In this document: positions 17,983 to 26,245 of the stretch, piece by piece
How the letters are laid out: every line of letters starts with the position of its first letter
Numbering within the stretch: position 1 is the first letter of the stretch
NCBI GenBank assembly: GCA_938049225.1
Contig: CALICM010000002.1
Location: 62,001-126,000 of the forward strand
Length of the DNA stretch: 64,000 nucleotides
Reading direction: 5' to 3'
Source of the DNA: an uncultured Paracoccaceae bacterium
Lineage (GTDB): Bacteria > Pseudomonadota > Alphaproteobacteria > Rhodobacterales > Rhodobacteraceae
Notes under the pieces: generated by a model
The model's database searches: none
What the model was told of the DNA's origin: nothing
Seen by the model: only the letters and a program-made list of their open reading frames with translations
Translations under genes and position numbers: made by a program

Positions 17983-19074
17983 TTATCTTTTGTAGCGGTG
18001 AGGCACGAAGGGCAGGGGGGTGACGCGAGCGGGCAGGGGTTTGCCGCGTACCATCAGGGTGACTTGGGTGCCGTCAGCCGTGTGCGCGGCGGCGACATAG
18101 CCCATCGAGATCGGTTGTTGCAGGGTTGGGCTGAACCCGCCCGAGGTGACTTGGCCGATGGGCGTGCCATCAGCTGCGGTGATTTGTGTCCCCGCCCGCG
18201 CAGGCGCGCGCCCCTCGGGCAGGATGCCAACCAACCGGCGGCTTGGGCCGGTTTCCAGCTCTTGCGTTATCCGCGCGGCCCCAGGAAAATCCGCCGCCGT
18301 GCGGCGTGATTTCTGGATCGCCCAGCCCAGCCCCGCCTCGATGGGCGAGGTGGTCTCGTCGATGTCTTGGCCGTAAAGGCACAGCCCCGCTTCCATCCTT
18401 AACGTATCCCGAGCGCCCAGCCCCGCCGGGGTCACGCCAGGCAGGGCGAGCAGCCGTTCGGCAAACCCGGTCGCGGCCTCGGCGGGCAGCGCAACTTCGA
18501 AGCCATCTTCTCCCGTGTAGCCGACGCGCGAAAAACGCATCGGGATGCCATCAACACTCTGTGCGGCGGTCTGCATACATATCAGATTGGCGGTAACGGG
18601 TGCTATACTTTCAATTATCTTCGCGGCCGCTGGGCCTTGCAGGGCGATCAAGGCTAGATCTTCATAATGGCGAACAAGACCCACACCACGTGGCAAGTTG
18701 TGTTCGATGTGTGCAATATCCACATTCGCACGGGAGGCATTAAGCACCAAATACAAGTAATCTCCACAGTTAGAAACTATGAGATCATCTATGATCGCTC
18801 CCTCTTCATTTGTGAGTGTGGTGTAACGGGCACGGCCTTCTTGAAGCGTTACGATTGACGCAGGTACGAGCGCCTCCAAAGCAACCGCTCTATTAATTCC
18901 ACGCAATTCTACCTGGCACATGTGGCTGACATCGAACAGCGCGGCCCCATCGCGGCAGGCCGCATGTTCGGCCATCAGTCCGGCGGGATAGCTGACCGGC
19001 ATCTCCCACCCGGCAAATGGCACCATCTTGGCGCCCAGTTTCAAATGCAGCGCGTGGAGTGGCGTCTGTTTCAT
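17983..19074 (-). CDS. gcvT: Glycine cleavage system aminomethyltransferase (T protein)
   Basis: 363 residues. The N-terminus [20 protein letters not shown] and the segments [10 protein letters not shown] and [10 protein letters not shown] are diagnostic for the folate-binding T protein, which releases ammonia and forms methylene-tetrahydrofolate. It is the first gene of the operon; the other two follow closely. The middle of the gene (about 18590-18910, residues about 55-160) drops to roughly 45-50 % GC by hand count, while both ends are far richer, yet the frame is intact. The upstream 150 bases contain no glycine riboswitch that I can recognise, only the small palindrome GTTTCCTATCGGAAAC (19101-19116). 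Confidence 0.97.
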   Translation of the reverse strand: MKQTPLHALHLKLGAKMVPFAGWEMPVSYPAGLMAEHAACRDGAALFDVSHMCQVELRGINRAVALEALVPASIVTLQEGRARYTTLTNEEGAIIDDLIVSNCGDYLYLVLNASRANVDIAHIEHNLPRGVGLVRHYEDLALIALQGPAAAKIIESIAPVTANLICMQTAAQSVDGIPMRFSRVGYTGEDGFEVALPAEAATGFAERLLALPGVTPAGLGARDTLRMEAGLCLYGQDIDETTSPIEAGLGWAIQKSRRTAADFPGAARITQELETGPSRRLVGILPEGRAPARAGTQITAADGTPIGQVTSGGFSPTLQQPISMGYVAAAHTADGTQVTLMVRGKPLPARVTPLPFVPHRYKR

Positions 19075-19157
19075 GGGATCCCCCGGTGCGCCCTGCGCAT
19101 GTTTCCTATCGGAAACTTTTCAGGTTTCGCGCGGTCAAGCAAGGGGCTTGTCACTAT

Positions 19158-19198
19158 GGTTCGTTTTGACCAGTATCCGAAACTAACGAAAATCAACT
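19158..19198 (+). promoter_or_regulatory. Possible autoregulatory operator of the DeoR-type gene
   Basis: GGTTCGTTT (19158-19166) is followed by AACGAA (19185-19190), and the minus strand reads TTTTCGTTAGTTTCGG. TTCGTT-type repeats are usual for GlpR/DeoR operators. The same 9-mer GGTTCGTTT recurs before the TRAP genes at 20023. Confidence 0.35.
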
Positions 19199-19224
19199 CG
19201 CACATGCCAAGGCGCCTAGAACCG

Positions 19225-20004
19225 ATGACAGCCCGTCATGATACCATCCTCGCGTTGATCCGCAGCCAGGGCAAGGTCCGGGTCGAGGATCTGGCGCGGC
19301 TGCTGAACGCCACGCCGCAGACGATCCGCAAGGACCTGCGTATGCTCGAGGCCGCAGGCCATGTCAGCCGGTTCCATGGTGGCGCCAGCCTGCGCGCGGC
19401 GCTGGACTATGTTGACTACGACCTGCGCCGGACCATCGCGGCCGAGGCTAAGGCGGCCATCGGTGCCGCCGCTGTCGCCGCCCTGCCGCAGGGCGCGACA
19501 GTGTTTATCAACGCGGGCACCACGACCGAGGCCGCTGCGCGCGCGCTGAACGGCGACAAACGGCTGACGGTGATCGCCGATAACGTTAATATCGCCAATA
19601 TTACCAGATATATAACTGGTGTGACCACAATTGTTGCGGGCGGCCAGGTACGCCCGGCCGATGGGGCGGTGGTTGGCGCTGCCGCTGTGGGGTTTCTGGA
19701 TCAGTTCCGCGCCGATATTGCCCTGATTGGCGCGGCGGCGGTGGCGGATGATGGCACGCTGATGGATTATGACCTGGACGAGGCCTTGGTGGCGCGGGCC
19801 ATGATCCGCAACGCGGCCAAGACCTTTCTGTTGGTGGACGAAAGCAAATTCGGTCGCAGCGCCCCAGTGCGGATCGGCTCGGTGGCCGAGGCCGCACTAC
19901 TGATCACAGATCGTGGCCCCAGTCCGGCCGTACGCGCGCTTTGTACCAGACAGGGCATCGAGATTCGTGAAACCACACCCGCGCGGCGGCCGCCATCCGG
20001 TTAA
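19225..20004 (+). CDS. DeoR/GlpR family transcriptional regulator
   Basis: About 259 residues. An N-terminal winged helix-turn-helix (RVEDLARLLNATPQTIRKDL, residues about 19-38) is followed by the DeoR sensor domain with FINAGTTTEAAARAL, IVAGGQVRPADGAVVG and VDESKFGR. This matches GlpR-type repressors that sense phosphorylated sugars or polyols. Several in-frame starts exist (19156, 19204, 19225); I prefer ATG 19225, because the domain begins there (TARHDTILALIRSQG) and AAGG lies upstream. It is divergent from the gcv operon and 93 bases ahead of the TRAP genes, which it probably controls. Confidence 0.88.
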   Translation: MTARHDTILALIRSQGKVRVEDLARLLNATPQTIRKDLRMLEAAGHVSRFHGGASLRAALDYVDYDLRRTIAAEAKAAIGAAAVAALPQGATVFINAGTTTEAAARALNGDKRLTVIADNVNIANITRYITGVTTIVAGGQVRPADGAVVGAAAVGFLDQFRADIALIGAAAVADDGTLMDYDLDEALVARAMIRNAAKTFLLVDESKFGRSAPVRIGSVAEAALLITDRGPSPAVRALCTRQGIEIRETTPARRPPSG

Positions 20005-20012
20005 CCCAATGC

Positions 20013-20050
20013 TTGACAGGGCGGTTCGTTTCCCACAGGCTGCGAAAACC
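20013..20050 (+). promoter_or_regulatory. Candidate promoter/operator of the TRAP genes
   Basis: TTGACA at 20013-20018 is a perfect -35 box, but no good -10 follows at the right distance. GGTTCGTTT (20023-20031) and GCGAAAACC (20042-20050) form an imperfect inverted pair where a repressor would block transcription. The first element is identical to one before the DeoR-type gene. Confidence 0.35.
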
Positions 20051-20097
20051 ATGGGACGCCGACGGCAGATCAGCGCCCAAAGACGGGGAGAGTTCGC

Positions 20098-20736
20098 GTG
20101 ATCGTGCTTTGGGGACCACTGCGGCTGCTGATGGCGCTCAACAGCTTTCTGCTGCGCGTCGGCCGGTCCCTGGCCTGGACCGCGCTGGCCCTGATGGTCA
20201 TCGTCATCCTGATCCAAGTGGTGTTTCGCTATCTGCCGACGCTGGACGCGCTCAACTGGCCCGAGGAGGCGGCGCGCTTTCTGATGCTATGGATGACCGG
20301 TCTGATCGCCCCCTCGGCGATGCGTTGGGGCGGGTTCGTGGCCATCGACATGCTACCCAGCGCGCTGCCCCGGGTGCCCTCGCTGATCTTGTCGCTGATC
20401 TTGTTGGGCCTGTCGCTGTTGGTTCTGGTCATGGCGGTTCAGATCGGCTGGGACAAACACCTGAAGCCCGGCTGTCTGTTTAATTCCTCCACTCTGTGGG
20501 TGCCGTTCTCGGTCGACCTGGGTTTTCTGAGCCCTTGCAAGAACGATGGATTGGCCTTTCACGGGTTTGAATGGACCCGGGTGAAATTGGCCTGGATGTA
20601 TATGTCCCTGTGGGTTGGTCTGTGCCTGATGATCGCCGTTACGGCCGAGTTGATCCTGCGCACGCTCATCAAGCTGCTTGATGCTGACGCGGATGTGCCC
20701 GAGGACAGCGCGATGATTGCCGCGGGGTCCGACTGA
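20098..20736 (+). CDS. TRAP transporter small permease (DctQ family)
   Basis: 212 residues with four membrane helices, the ILIQVVFRYLP segment and LNWPEEAARFLMLWM being typical of DctQ. It forms the small membrane subunit of a sodium-driven, binding-protein-dependent uptake system. The loop between helices is longer than usual (residues about 125-160, including cysteines). The start GTG at 20098 follows GGGGAGAG. It overlaps the large permease by one base (TGATG). Confidence 0.92.
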   Translation: MIVLWGPLRLLMALNSFLLRVGRSLAWTALALMVIVILIQVVFRYLPTLDALNWPEEAARFLMLWMTGLIAPSAMRWGGFVAIDMLPSALPRVPSLILSLILLGLSLLVLVMAVQIGWDKHLKPGCLFNSSTLWVPFSVDLGFLSPCKNDGLAFHGFEWTRVKLAWMYMSLWVGLCLMIAVTAELILRTLIKLLDADADVPEDSAMIAAGSD

Positions 20737-22286
20737 TGCTGGTTTGGTTCCTTCCCGTCTTTTTGATCCTGCTGATGATCGGCCTGCCGGTGTTCTTCGG
20801 CCTGCTGGTCGCCCCTGGCGCTTTGCTGTGGCTGAACGGGCAAGAGCGCGATCTCGCGATCCTATACCGCAACGTCTATACCGGCATGGACAGTTTCCCG
20901 CTGATGGCGCTGCCGTTCTTCATGCTGGCTGGCGAGTTGATGAACCGGGGCGGCATCACTGTGCGTCTGGTCGAGTTCAGCCAGGCGATTATGGGGCATT
21001 TGCGCGGGGGCCTTGCCCACGTGAATATCCTATCCTCAATTCTCTTCGCGGGGCTTTCGGGCTCGGCCGTCGCTGATACTTCCGCCTTGGGCTCAACCCT
21101 AATCCCGGCGATGGAAAAGAACGGTTATACACGCCGGTTCGCCGCCGCGATCACTGCCGCAAGTTCAGTGATCGGCCCGATCATACCGCCCTCAGGGATT
21201 ATGATCATCTATGCCTATGTGATGGGCGAGAGTGTCGCGGCACTGTTCCTGGCCGGGATCGTCCCGGGGCTGATGGTCGGCATCGGCCTGATGGTCATGG
21301 TTCGCCTGCTCGCCGACCGGTATGACTTGCCTAAGGCCGAGCGGATCGTGAAGCAGGACCAAACGATCAGCCCGATCGAAAACCTGATCGCGCGGGTGAT
21401 CGCGCGCATCAACGTGGTCGGTGTGCTTTGGGGGCTGAACGTTCTGATCTCCTCGGCCATGCTGGCCCCGGCCGAAGACGATGCGGCGGTCGAGGTGCTG
21501 GGCCCGGCCTATTGGCTTTTCGGAGAGCAATTGCCCGCTGCCCCCGCGATCCCGATCCTGATCTTTTTCCTGGTCATCACCGAGATCTTCTTTCGCTTCA
21601 TGCGCCCGCGCATGTCCGAGGCTGCGCGTGTTGTCTACAAGCGCGCCGTCGTGCCCCTGCAGACCCCGGTCATCATTCTGGGCGGCATCCTGGTGGGCGT
21701 CTTCACCCCAACCGAGGCGTCGGTGATCGCGGTCGCTTATGCCATTCTGATTTCGTTTTTCATCCTGCGATCGATGAAATTGCGCGACCTGCCCGCGATC
21801 CTGACCAAATCGGCGCTTGGCTCGTCCACCGTGCTGCTGCTGGTCGGTGCGGCCGTGGCGTTCAAAACCGTCGTCAGCCTCAGCCACGCGCCCGAGACGC
21901 TGGCTGACATTATCCTCAGCCTCTCTGACAATCCCTACACGTTGCTGTTCTTGATCAACATCCTGCTGTTCATCGTCGGCATGTTCCTGGACGCAGGCCC
22001 CGCGATCATCATCCTGGGCCCGATCTTGGGGCCGATCTTTACCGATATCGGTGTCCACCCGGTGCATTTCGCGATCATTATGAGCGTCAACCTGACTGTC
22101 GGGTTGGCGACGCCGCCGATGGGGCTTGTGTTATTCGTGGCGAGTTCCGTTTCGGGTGAAAAGGTCGAGACCATCAGCAAGGCGATCCTGCCGTTTTTGG
22201 CGGTCGAGGTGGTGGTGATCTTCCTGATCACCTATGTGCCCGCGATCTCCTTGACGATCCCCCGTTTGACGGGCTTCATTCAATGA
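20736..22286 (+). CDS. TRAP transporter large permease (DctM family)
   Basis: 516 residues, about twelve membrane helices. Recognisable DctM segments are FFMLAGELMNRGGIT, LFAGLSGSAVADTSALGS and IGPIIPPSGIMIIYAY near the N-terminus, and a second half with PTEASVIAVAYA and NLTVGLATPPMGLVLF. It is the transport channel of the TRAP system. An extra segment around residues 225-290 (with APAEDDAAVEVLG) makes it longer than a typical DctM of about 430 residues. It lies 69 bases before the binding-protein gene. Confidence 0.94.
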   Translation: MLVWFLPVFLILLMIGLPVFFGLLVAPGALLWLNGQERDLAILYRNVYTGMDSFPLMALPFFMLAGELMNRGGITVRLVEFSQAIMGHLRGGLAHVNILSSILFAGLSGSAVADTSALGSTLIPAMEKNGYTRRFAAAITAASSVIGPIIPPSGIMIIYAYVMGESVAALFLAGIVPGLMVGIGLMVMVRLLADRYDLPKAERIVKQDQTISPIENLIARVIARINVVGVLWGLNVLISSAMLAPAEDDAAVEVLGPAYWLFGEQLPAAPAIPILIFFLVITEIFFRFMRPRMSEAARVVYKRAVVPLQTPVIILGGILVGVFTPTEASVIAVAYAILISFFILRSMKLRDLPAILTKSALGSSTVLLLVGAAVAFKTVVSLSHAPETLADIILSLSDNPYTLLFLINILLFIVGMFLDAGPAIIILGPILGPIFTDIGVHPVHFAIIMSVNLTVGLATPPMGLVLFVASSVSGEKVETISKAILPFLAVEVVVIFLITYVPAISLTIPRLTGFIQ

Positions 22287-22355
22287 GCGGCCCGGGTCGC
22301 AAGACAGATGACGGATAACAAACTGAGAGATAACCGACCAACAGGAGGAATACTG

Positions 22356-23411
22356 ATGCGGTTCACAACAGCCATTAAGTCGCTGATGATTGCGGCGATG
22401 CTGACCGGGGCGGCGGCCCAAGCGGCGGACTATACGATCCGCGCGACAGCCAACTCGAACGAGAATGACGAGGACGCCGACGGCCTGAACGTCTTCAAGC
22501 AATACGTCGAGGCGGCGTCTAATGGCGCCATTGAGGTTGAGGTCTTCATCGGCACGCAGCTGTGCTCGACCGGGGCCGAGTGCCTGCAGGGCATCGCTGA
22601 CGGCTCTATCGATGTGTATATCTCGACCTCCGGCGGTGCGGCGGGAATTTTCCCTTTCGTTCAAGTGCTTGATCTGCCGTACCTGATGGCTGATGATCGT
22701 GTGGCTGAAGGGGTTTTGCAGGGCGATTTCACCCGCAAGGTGCGCGACATGGCCCTGGAAACTTCGGGCGATGCGATCCGCTTGATGACCATCGGCAACA
22801 CCGGCGGCTGGCGCAACTTCGCCAATACCAAGCGCCGGGTGGCCAGCCCGTCGGATATGGAGGGTTTGAAGATCCGCACGGTTGTGGCTGATCTTCCACA
22901 GGAATTGGTCAAAGCGCTGGGCGCCAGCCCAACCCCGATCCCCTGGCCTGAGCTGTTCACCAGCTTCCAGACCGGCGTGGTCGAGGGGTCCAAGAACGGC
23001 ATCACCGACATCATGGGGATGAAATTCCCGGATGCTGGTTTGCAGTACGTCACGCTGGACGGCCACGCCTATATGGGCGCTTTGTGGTGGATGAACAACG
23101 CCAAGTTCCAAGGTATGCCGGAAGACATGAAAAAGGTCGTGGTCGATGGCTTCTATCAATTGCAGCAGGCCACGTTTGCCTCGCCCAAGCGCAAGTCGAT
23201 CCAGGCTTATGAAGACTTCGTCGCGGGTGGTGGGGACCTCTATGTGCCCACCCCAGCCGAGAAGGCCGCGTTCGCCGAAGCCGCCGCCCCGGTTTATGAC
23301 TGGTTCAAAGCCAATGTCGACGGTGGTGAGGAGGTCTTTGCCGCGCTGACCGAGGCCGTGGCGGAGGTTGAGGCAGATCTAGCCGGCGCTTACGACGCGG
23401 ATCTGAAGTAA
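22356..23411 (+). CDS. TRAP transporter substrate-binding protein (DctP family)
   Basis: About 351 residues with a signal peptide ending AAQAADY. The DctP core shows LPYLMADD, GLKIRTV (the Arg that usually grips a carboxylate or other anion of the ligand), PTPIPWPELFTSFQTGVVEG and YVTLDGHAYMG. The binding protein captures the ligand in the periplasm and delivers it to the DctQM pair. The start ATG at 22356 has CAGGAGGA just upstream, whereas the alternative upstream start would put a polar tail ahead of the signal. The ligand is not predictable; the TRAP class implies an organic anion in most cases. Confidence 0.93.
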   Translation: MRFTTAIKSLMIAAMLTGAAAQAADYTIRATANSNENDEDADGLNVFKQYVEAASNGAIEVEVFIGTQLCSTGAECLQGIADGSIDVYISTSGGAAGIFPFVQVLDLPYLMADDRVAEGVLQGDFTRKVRDMALETSGDAIRLMTIGNTGGWRNFANTKRRVASPSDMEGLKIRTVVADLPQELVKALGASPTPIPWPELFTSFQTGVVEGSKNGITDIMGMKFPDAGLQYVTLDGHAYMGALWWMNNAKFQGMPEDMKKVVVDGFYQLQQATFASPKRKSIQAYEDFVAGGGDLYVPTPAEKAAFAEAAAPVYDWFKANVDGGEEVFAALTEAVAEVEADLAGAYDADLK

Positions 23412-23425
23412 ACTTTTCACTCATC

Positions 23426-23463
23426 CACCGCCCCGCCAAAAACAAGTGGCGGGGCGGTGCTTT
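23426..23463 (+). terminator. Terminator after the TRAP operon
   Basis: CACCGCCCCGCC (23426-23437) pairs with GGCGGGGCGGTG (23448-23459) over a ten-base loop and is followed by CTTT. It begins 14 bases after the stop codon of the binding-protein gene. Confidence 0.85.
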
Positions 23464-23479
23464 AGCCAAAGACGGCCCT

Positions 23480-24376
23480 TTAGAAATGCGTCAACGACAT
23501 GGCATCCATCCGGCCACCCACAACAGTGTCGGGGTATTGGCCGAATGGACCCGGTGTCAGTTCGACATCCACCAACCGGCGACCGGCCAGGGATTCGTGC
23601 CACCCCCGGGCAGTAAAGCCCTCGGTCGTGTCATTGCGCGAGACCACCAGCGAGGCCTGCGGTTGACGCGCCCATACACCGCCCAATTTTACGCGCCCCT
23701 CATGCGAGACAGCAATCAGGTCCGAGACGTGAAACCCACGCCGCTCCATCACATAGGTCAGCCGCTGAAACCCCGGCAAGTCGCGTGGCATCGTGATCAC
23801 CTGCACCACATCGCCCGTCCGCCACAGCGCGGTGTAACGGATCTGACCCAATTTGACGGTCGCCTCAACGTCCGCCAGATACATCCCCTGCTGACGCAGC
23901 GCCCGGTCGCGCGCCCGCAGCCGGTCCAGGGTCAGGCCGGTGTGGATCAGCTGATCGCCGTCGCCTGCCTGCCACACGCCCAGGATTTGCGACATGTTGT
24001 CAGTGTCCGAAATCAACTCGATGTCCGTCAGGCGCAAGCCCCTGTCGGCCAGGTCTGTCAGTCGATCCTGCAACACCTCGATCGGCAGCGGTCCCTGCAC
24101 CAGGTTTTGCGCCGGGGCGACATCGGGCGCATCCGTCCACACCCCGACATAGCAACGCCGGTCGCCGATCACCGTTGTCTCGATGTCCACCAACCGTCGC
24201 CCCGCCGCGGTGTACTGCGCCGTGCGGGCGCGAAAATCATCGCGCTCAAGCGGGTTGGTCAGATACATCTTTTGGGCACCGCTGTGCCAAATCGCGTGAT
24301 ATTTCAAGTCGGTGGAATGCGCGGTGGCGTTGGACAAAACCAGCGCTACCGCGGCTGCGGTAAGTACCTTTAACAT
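23480..24376 (-). CDS. Secreted tandem-repeat protein (BTRD1-like)
   Basis: About 298 residues with a signal peptide (LTAAAVALVLSNATAH). It consists of about five repeats of roughly 50 residues, each of the form Y.A.W..G, a variable stretch with an aromatic, and G..L.D.E (for example YHAIWHSGAQ and GRRLVDIETTV, YTALWRTGDV, LGGVWARQP). This resembles the bacterial tandem repeat domain found in polyglycine hydrolase-like proteins. No catalytic domain is seen, so it may be a repeat-only binding protein. The start ATG at 24376 fits the GAGG seven bases upstream; a TTG six bases earlier leaves too little space. Confidence 0.7.
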   Translation of the reverse strand: MLKVLTAAAVALVLSNATAHSTDLKYHAIWHSGAQKMYLTNPLERDDFRARTAQYTAAGRRLVDIETTVIGDRRCYVGVWTDAPDVAPAQNLVQGPLPIEVLQDRLTDLADRGLRLTDIELISDTDNMSQILGVWQAGDGDQLIHTGLTLDRLRARDRALRQQGMYLADVEATVKLGQIRYTALWRTGDVVQVITMPRDLPGFQRLTYVMERRGFHVSDLIAVSHEGRVKLGGVWARQPQASLVVSRNDTTEGFTARGWHESLAGRRLVDVELTPGPFGQYPDTVVGGRMDAMSLTHF

Positions 24377-24481
24377 GGCCAATCCTCACATCCATATATT
24401 TGAATAGATATGCATCATAGGATCATACCAGCGTACCGCAGTGAGGAACGGCACAGCCGTGGCGTTTTGCGCCCGCGCGGC

Positions 24482-24952
24482 CTATTCGAAGGGGTACAAC
24501 CACACCCTATAGTCGTCGATCAAGATCTGGGCTTTGGCAATCTGGGCGGGCGTCATTTTCTTGACCACCTCTTCCAGGCTGATCGCGGCGTCCGGGTCGC
24601 CGCCGATACTGCTGAGCGTGTACCACATAAGCGCCCGGGTCAGATCCGGGGCAGGCAGGCCACGGCCGATCTCGTAATACCAGCCCACCCCAGATTGCGC
24701 GCCCGGGTGTCCCTTAAGTGCTGCGCGCAGGTACCATTCAAACGCCCGTTCGTCGTCACGCTCGACGCCCAGGCCCAGGGCGTACATCACACCGATCAAC
24801 TCTTCCGCGTCCGCGTTGCCCGAGCGCGCCGCGGGCCACAACTGCTCGTAGGCCTCTTTGAAACGATTGGCCTCCATCAGATCCCGCGCCTGGCCAATAT
24901 CGGCAAGGGCGGCGGGGCAAAGCAGCAAGAAAAGAGCAAGGTGTTTCAGCAT
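24482..24952 (-). CDS. Secreted Sel1-repeat protein
   Basis: 156 residues with a clear signal peptide (LALFLLLCPAALA) and two Sel1-like (SLR) repeats: AEELIGVMYALGLGVERDDE and AQSGVGWYYEIGRGLPAPDL. Such short solenoids bind proteins in the periplasm. The start lies 12 bases inside the start of the divergent di-heme cytochrome gene, so the two signal-peptide coding regions overlap head to head. Upstream promoter sequence must then lie inside the neighbour. Confidence 0.82.
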   Translation of the reverse strand: MLKHLALFLLLCPAALADIGQARDLMEANRFKEAYEQLWPAARSGNADAEELIGVMYALGLGVERDDERAFEWYLRAALKGHPGAQSGVGWYYEIGRGLPAPDLTRALMWYTLSSIGGDPDAAISLEEVVKKMTPAQIAKAQILIDDYRVWLYPFE

Positions 24953-26245
24953 ATCAGGGCCTCCGTCGCTGGACTGTGCCTTGCGCTTGGCCTGGGCTCA
25001 ACCGCATTCGCACAGCCGTTGGGACCGGAGCAATTCTTGCCGGTCAACCCAAGGGCGGCTGAGGTTGGGCGCTTGTTGTTTTATGACAAGATCCTGTCGG
25101 GCAACCGCAATATCAGCTGCGGCACGTGTCACCACCATGACCTGGGCACCGGCGACGGTTTGTCCCTGGGGTTGGGCGAGGGCGCCACGGGCCTTGGCCC
25201 CAAGCGGCGCGGGCAGGTCGACAAACGCATTCCCCGCAACGCCCCACCGTTGTGGAACCTGGGCGCCAAGGACATAGAGGTGCTTTTCCATGATGGCCGT
25301 TTGTCAAAATCCGACCTATTTGGCACCGGTTTCAATTCGCCAGTTGAGGAAAACCTGCCCGCCGGTCTGAACGGCATCCTGGCTGCTCAATCCCTGTTCC
25401 CCATGACGTCCCGCTTCGAGATGGCTGGAACCCGCGAGGACAACGAGGTCTCGCGCGCAGCCGCCCGCCGCATGCAAGAGGCGTGGCCGCTGATTGCGCG
25501 CCGCGTCCGCGCGATCCCCGAATACGAGGCCGCACTGCGTGCCGCTTACCCGGTCATCACCCGCCGCGAAGACATAAAAATCACGCATATTGCCAATGCG
25601 ATGGCGGATTTCATCAATCTCGAGTTCCAGAGCTTTGACAGCCCCTACGACCGCTTCCTGGCGGGCGACCCAAACGCCCTGACGCCCGCCCAAACACGCG
25701 GTCACGACTTGTTCTTTGGGGGCGCCAACTGCGCCGCCTGCCACAGTGGCCGCTTGCTCAGCGATTTCGACTTTCACGCTTTGGCACTTCCCCAATTCGG
25801 CCCGGGGCGGACGCGCCTTTTCGATCCTGCGGCGCGCGATGTAGGGCGTATGGCCGAGACGGATCGGATCGAAGACGCGTATCGGTTTCGCACGCCGATG
25901 CTGCGTAACGTCGCCCTCACCGCGCCCTATGGCCATAACGGCGCCTATGCGACGCTGGAAGGCATTGTCCGCCATCACCTGGACCCGATTGCCGCGCTGG
26001 CCGACTGGTCCCCCGACCAAGTGGTTTTACCGCCTGTAAAGGGTCTGTCCGACATTGACTTCATTGCCCTTCAGGATACCCGCGAACAGGCGCGCCTGCG
26101 CGCGCGGATCGACATTGAACCCCGCGACCTGACCGACGCCCAGGTCGCGGATCTTGTCGCCTTCCTCCACGCGCTAACTGGCGAAAATACCAAGGGTCGG
26201 CTTGGCCGCCCCCATGTGGTGCCAAGTGGTTTGAAGGTGGATTGA
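24941..26245 (+). CDS. Di-heme cytochrome c peroxidase / MauG-like protein
   Basis: About 434 residues with a signal peptide (SVAGLCLALGLGSTAFA) and two CxxCH haem sites: CGTCH near residue 55 and CAACH near residue 265. Segments EVGRLLFYDKILSGN, FHDGRLS and FRTPMLRNVALTAPYGHNGAY are diagnostic for the cytochrome c peroxidase/MauG family, which reduces peroxide or oxidises a partner in the periplasm. I chose GTG 24941, because the signal peptide starts there and longer versions run antisense through the Sel1 gene. The stop overlaps the ATG of the PfkB kinase gene, so an electron-transfer protein heads a sugar catabolic operon. Confidence 0.82.
   Translation: MFQHIRASVAGLCLALGLGSTAFAQPLGPEQFLPVNPRAAEVGRLLFYDKILSGNRNISCGTCHHHDLGTGDGLSLGLGEGATGLGPKRRGQVDKRIPRNAPPLWNLGAKDIEVLFHDGRLSKSDLFGTGFNSPVEENLPAGLNGILAAQSLFPMTSRFEMAGTREDNEVSRAAARRMQEAWPLIARRVRAIPEYEAALRAAYPVITRREDIKITHIANAMADFINLEFQSFDSPYDRFLAGDPNALTPAQTRGHDLFFGGANCAACHSGRLLSDFDFHALALPQFGPGRTRLFDPAARDVGRMAETDRIEDAYRFRTPMLRNVALTAPYGHNGAYATLEGIVRHHLDPIAALADWSPDQVVLPPVKGLSDIDFIALQDTREQARLRARIDIEPRDLTDAQVADLVAFLHALTGENTKGRLGRPHVVPSGLKVD

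Noticed and set aside
19075-19224. Glycine riboswitch before gcvT
   Set aside because: No match to the aptamer core found; only a small palindrome is present.
24410-24940. Upstream extension of the MauG-like frame
   Set aside because: It is antisense to the Sel1 gene and would hide the signal peptide.
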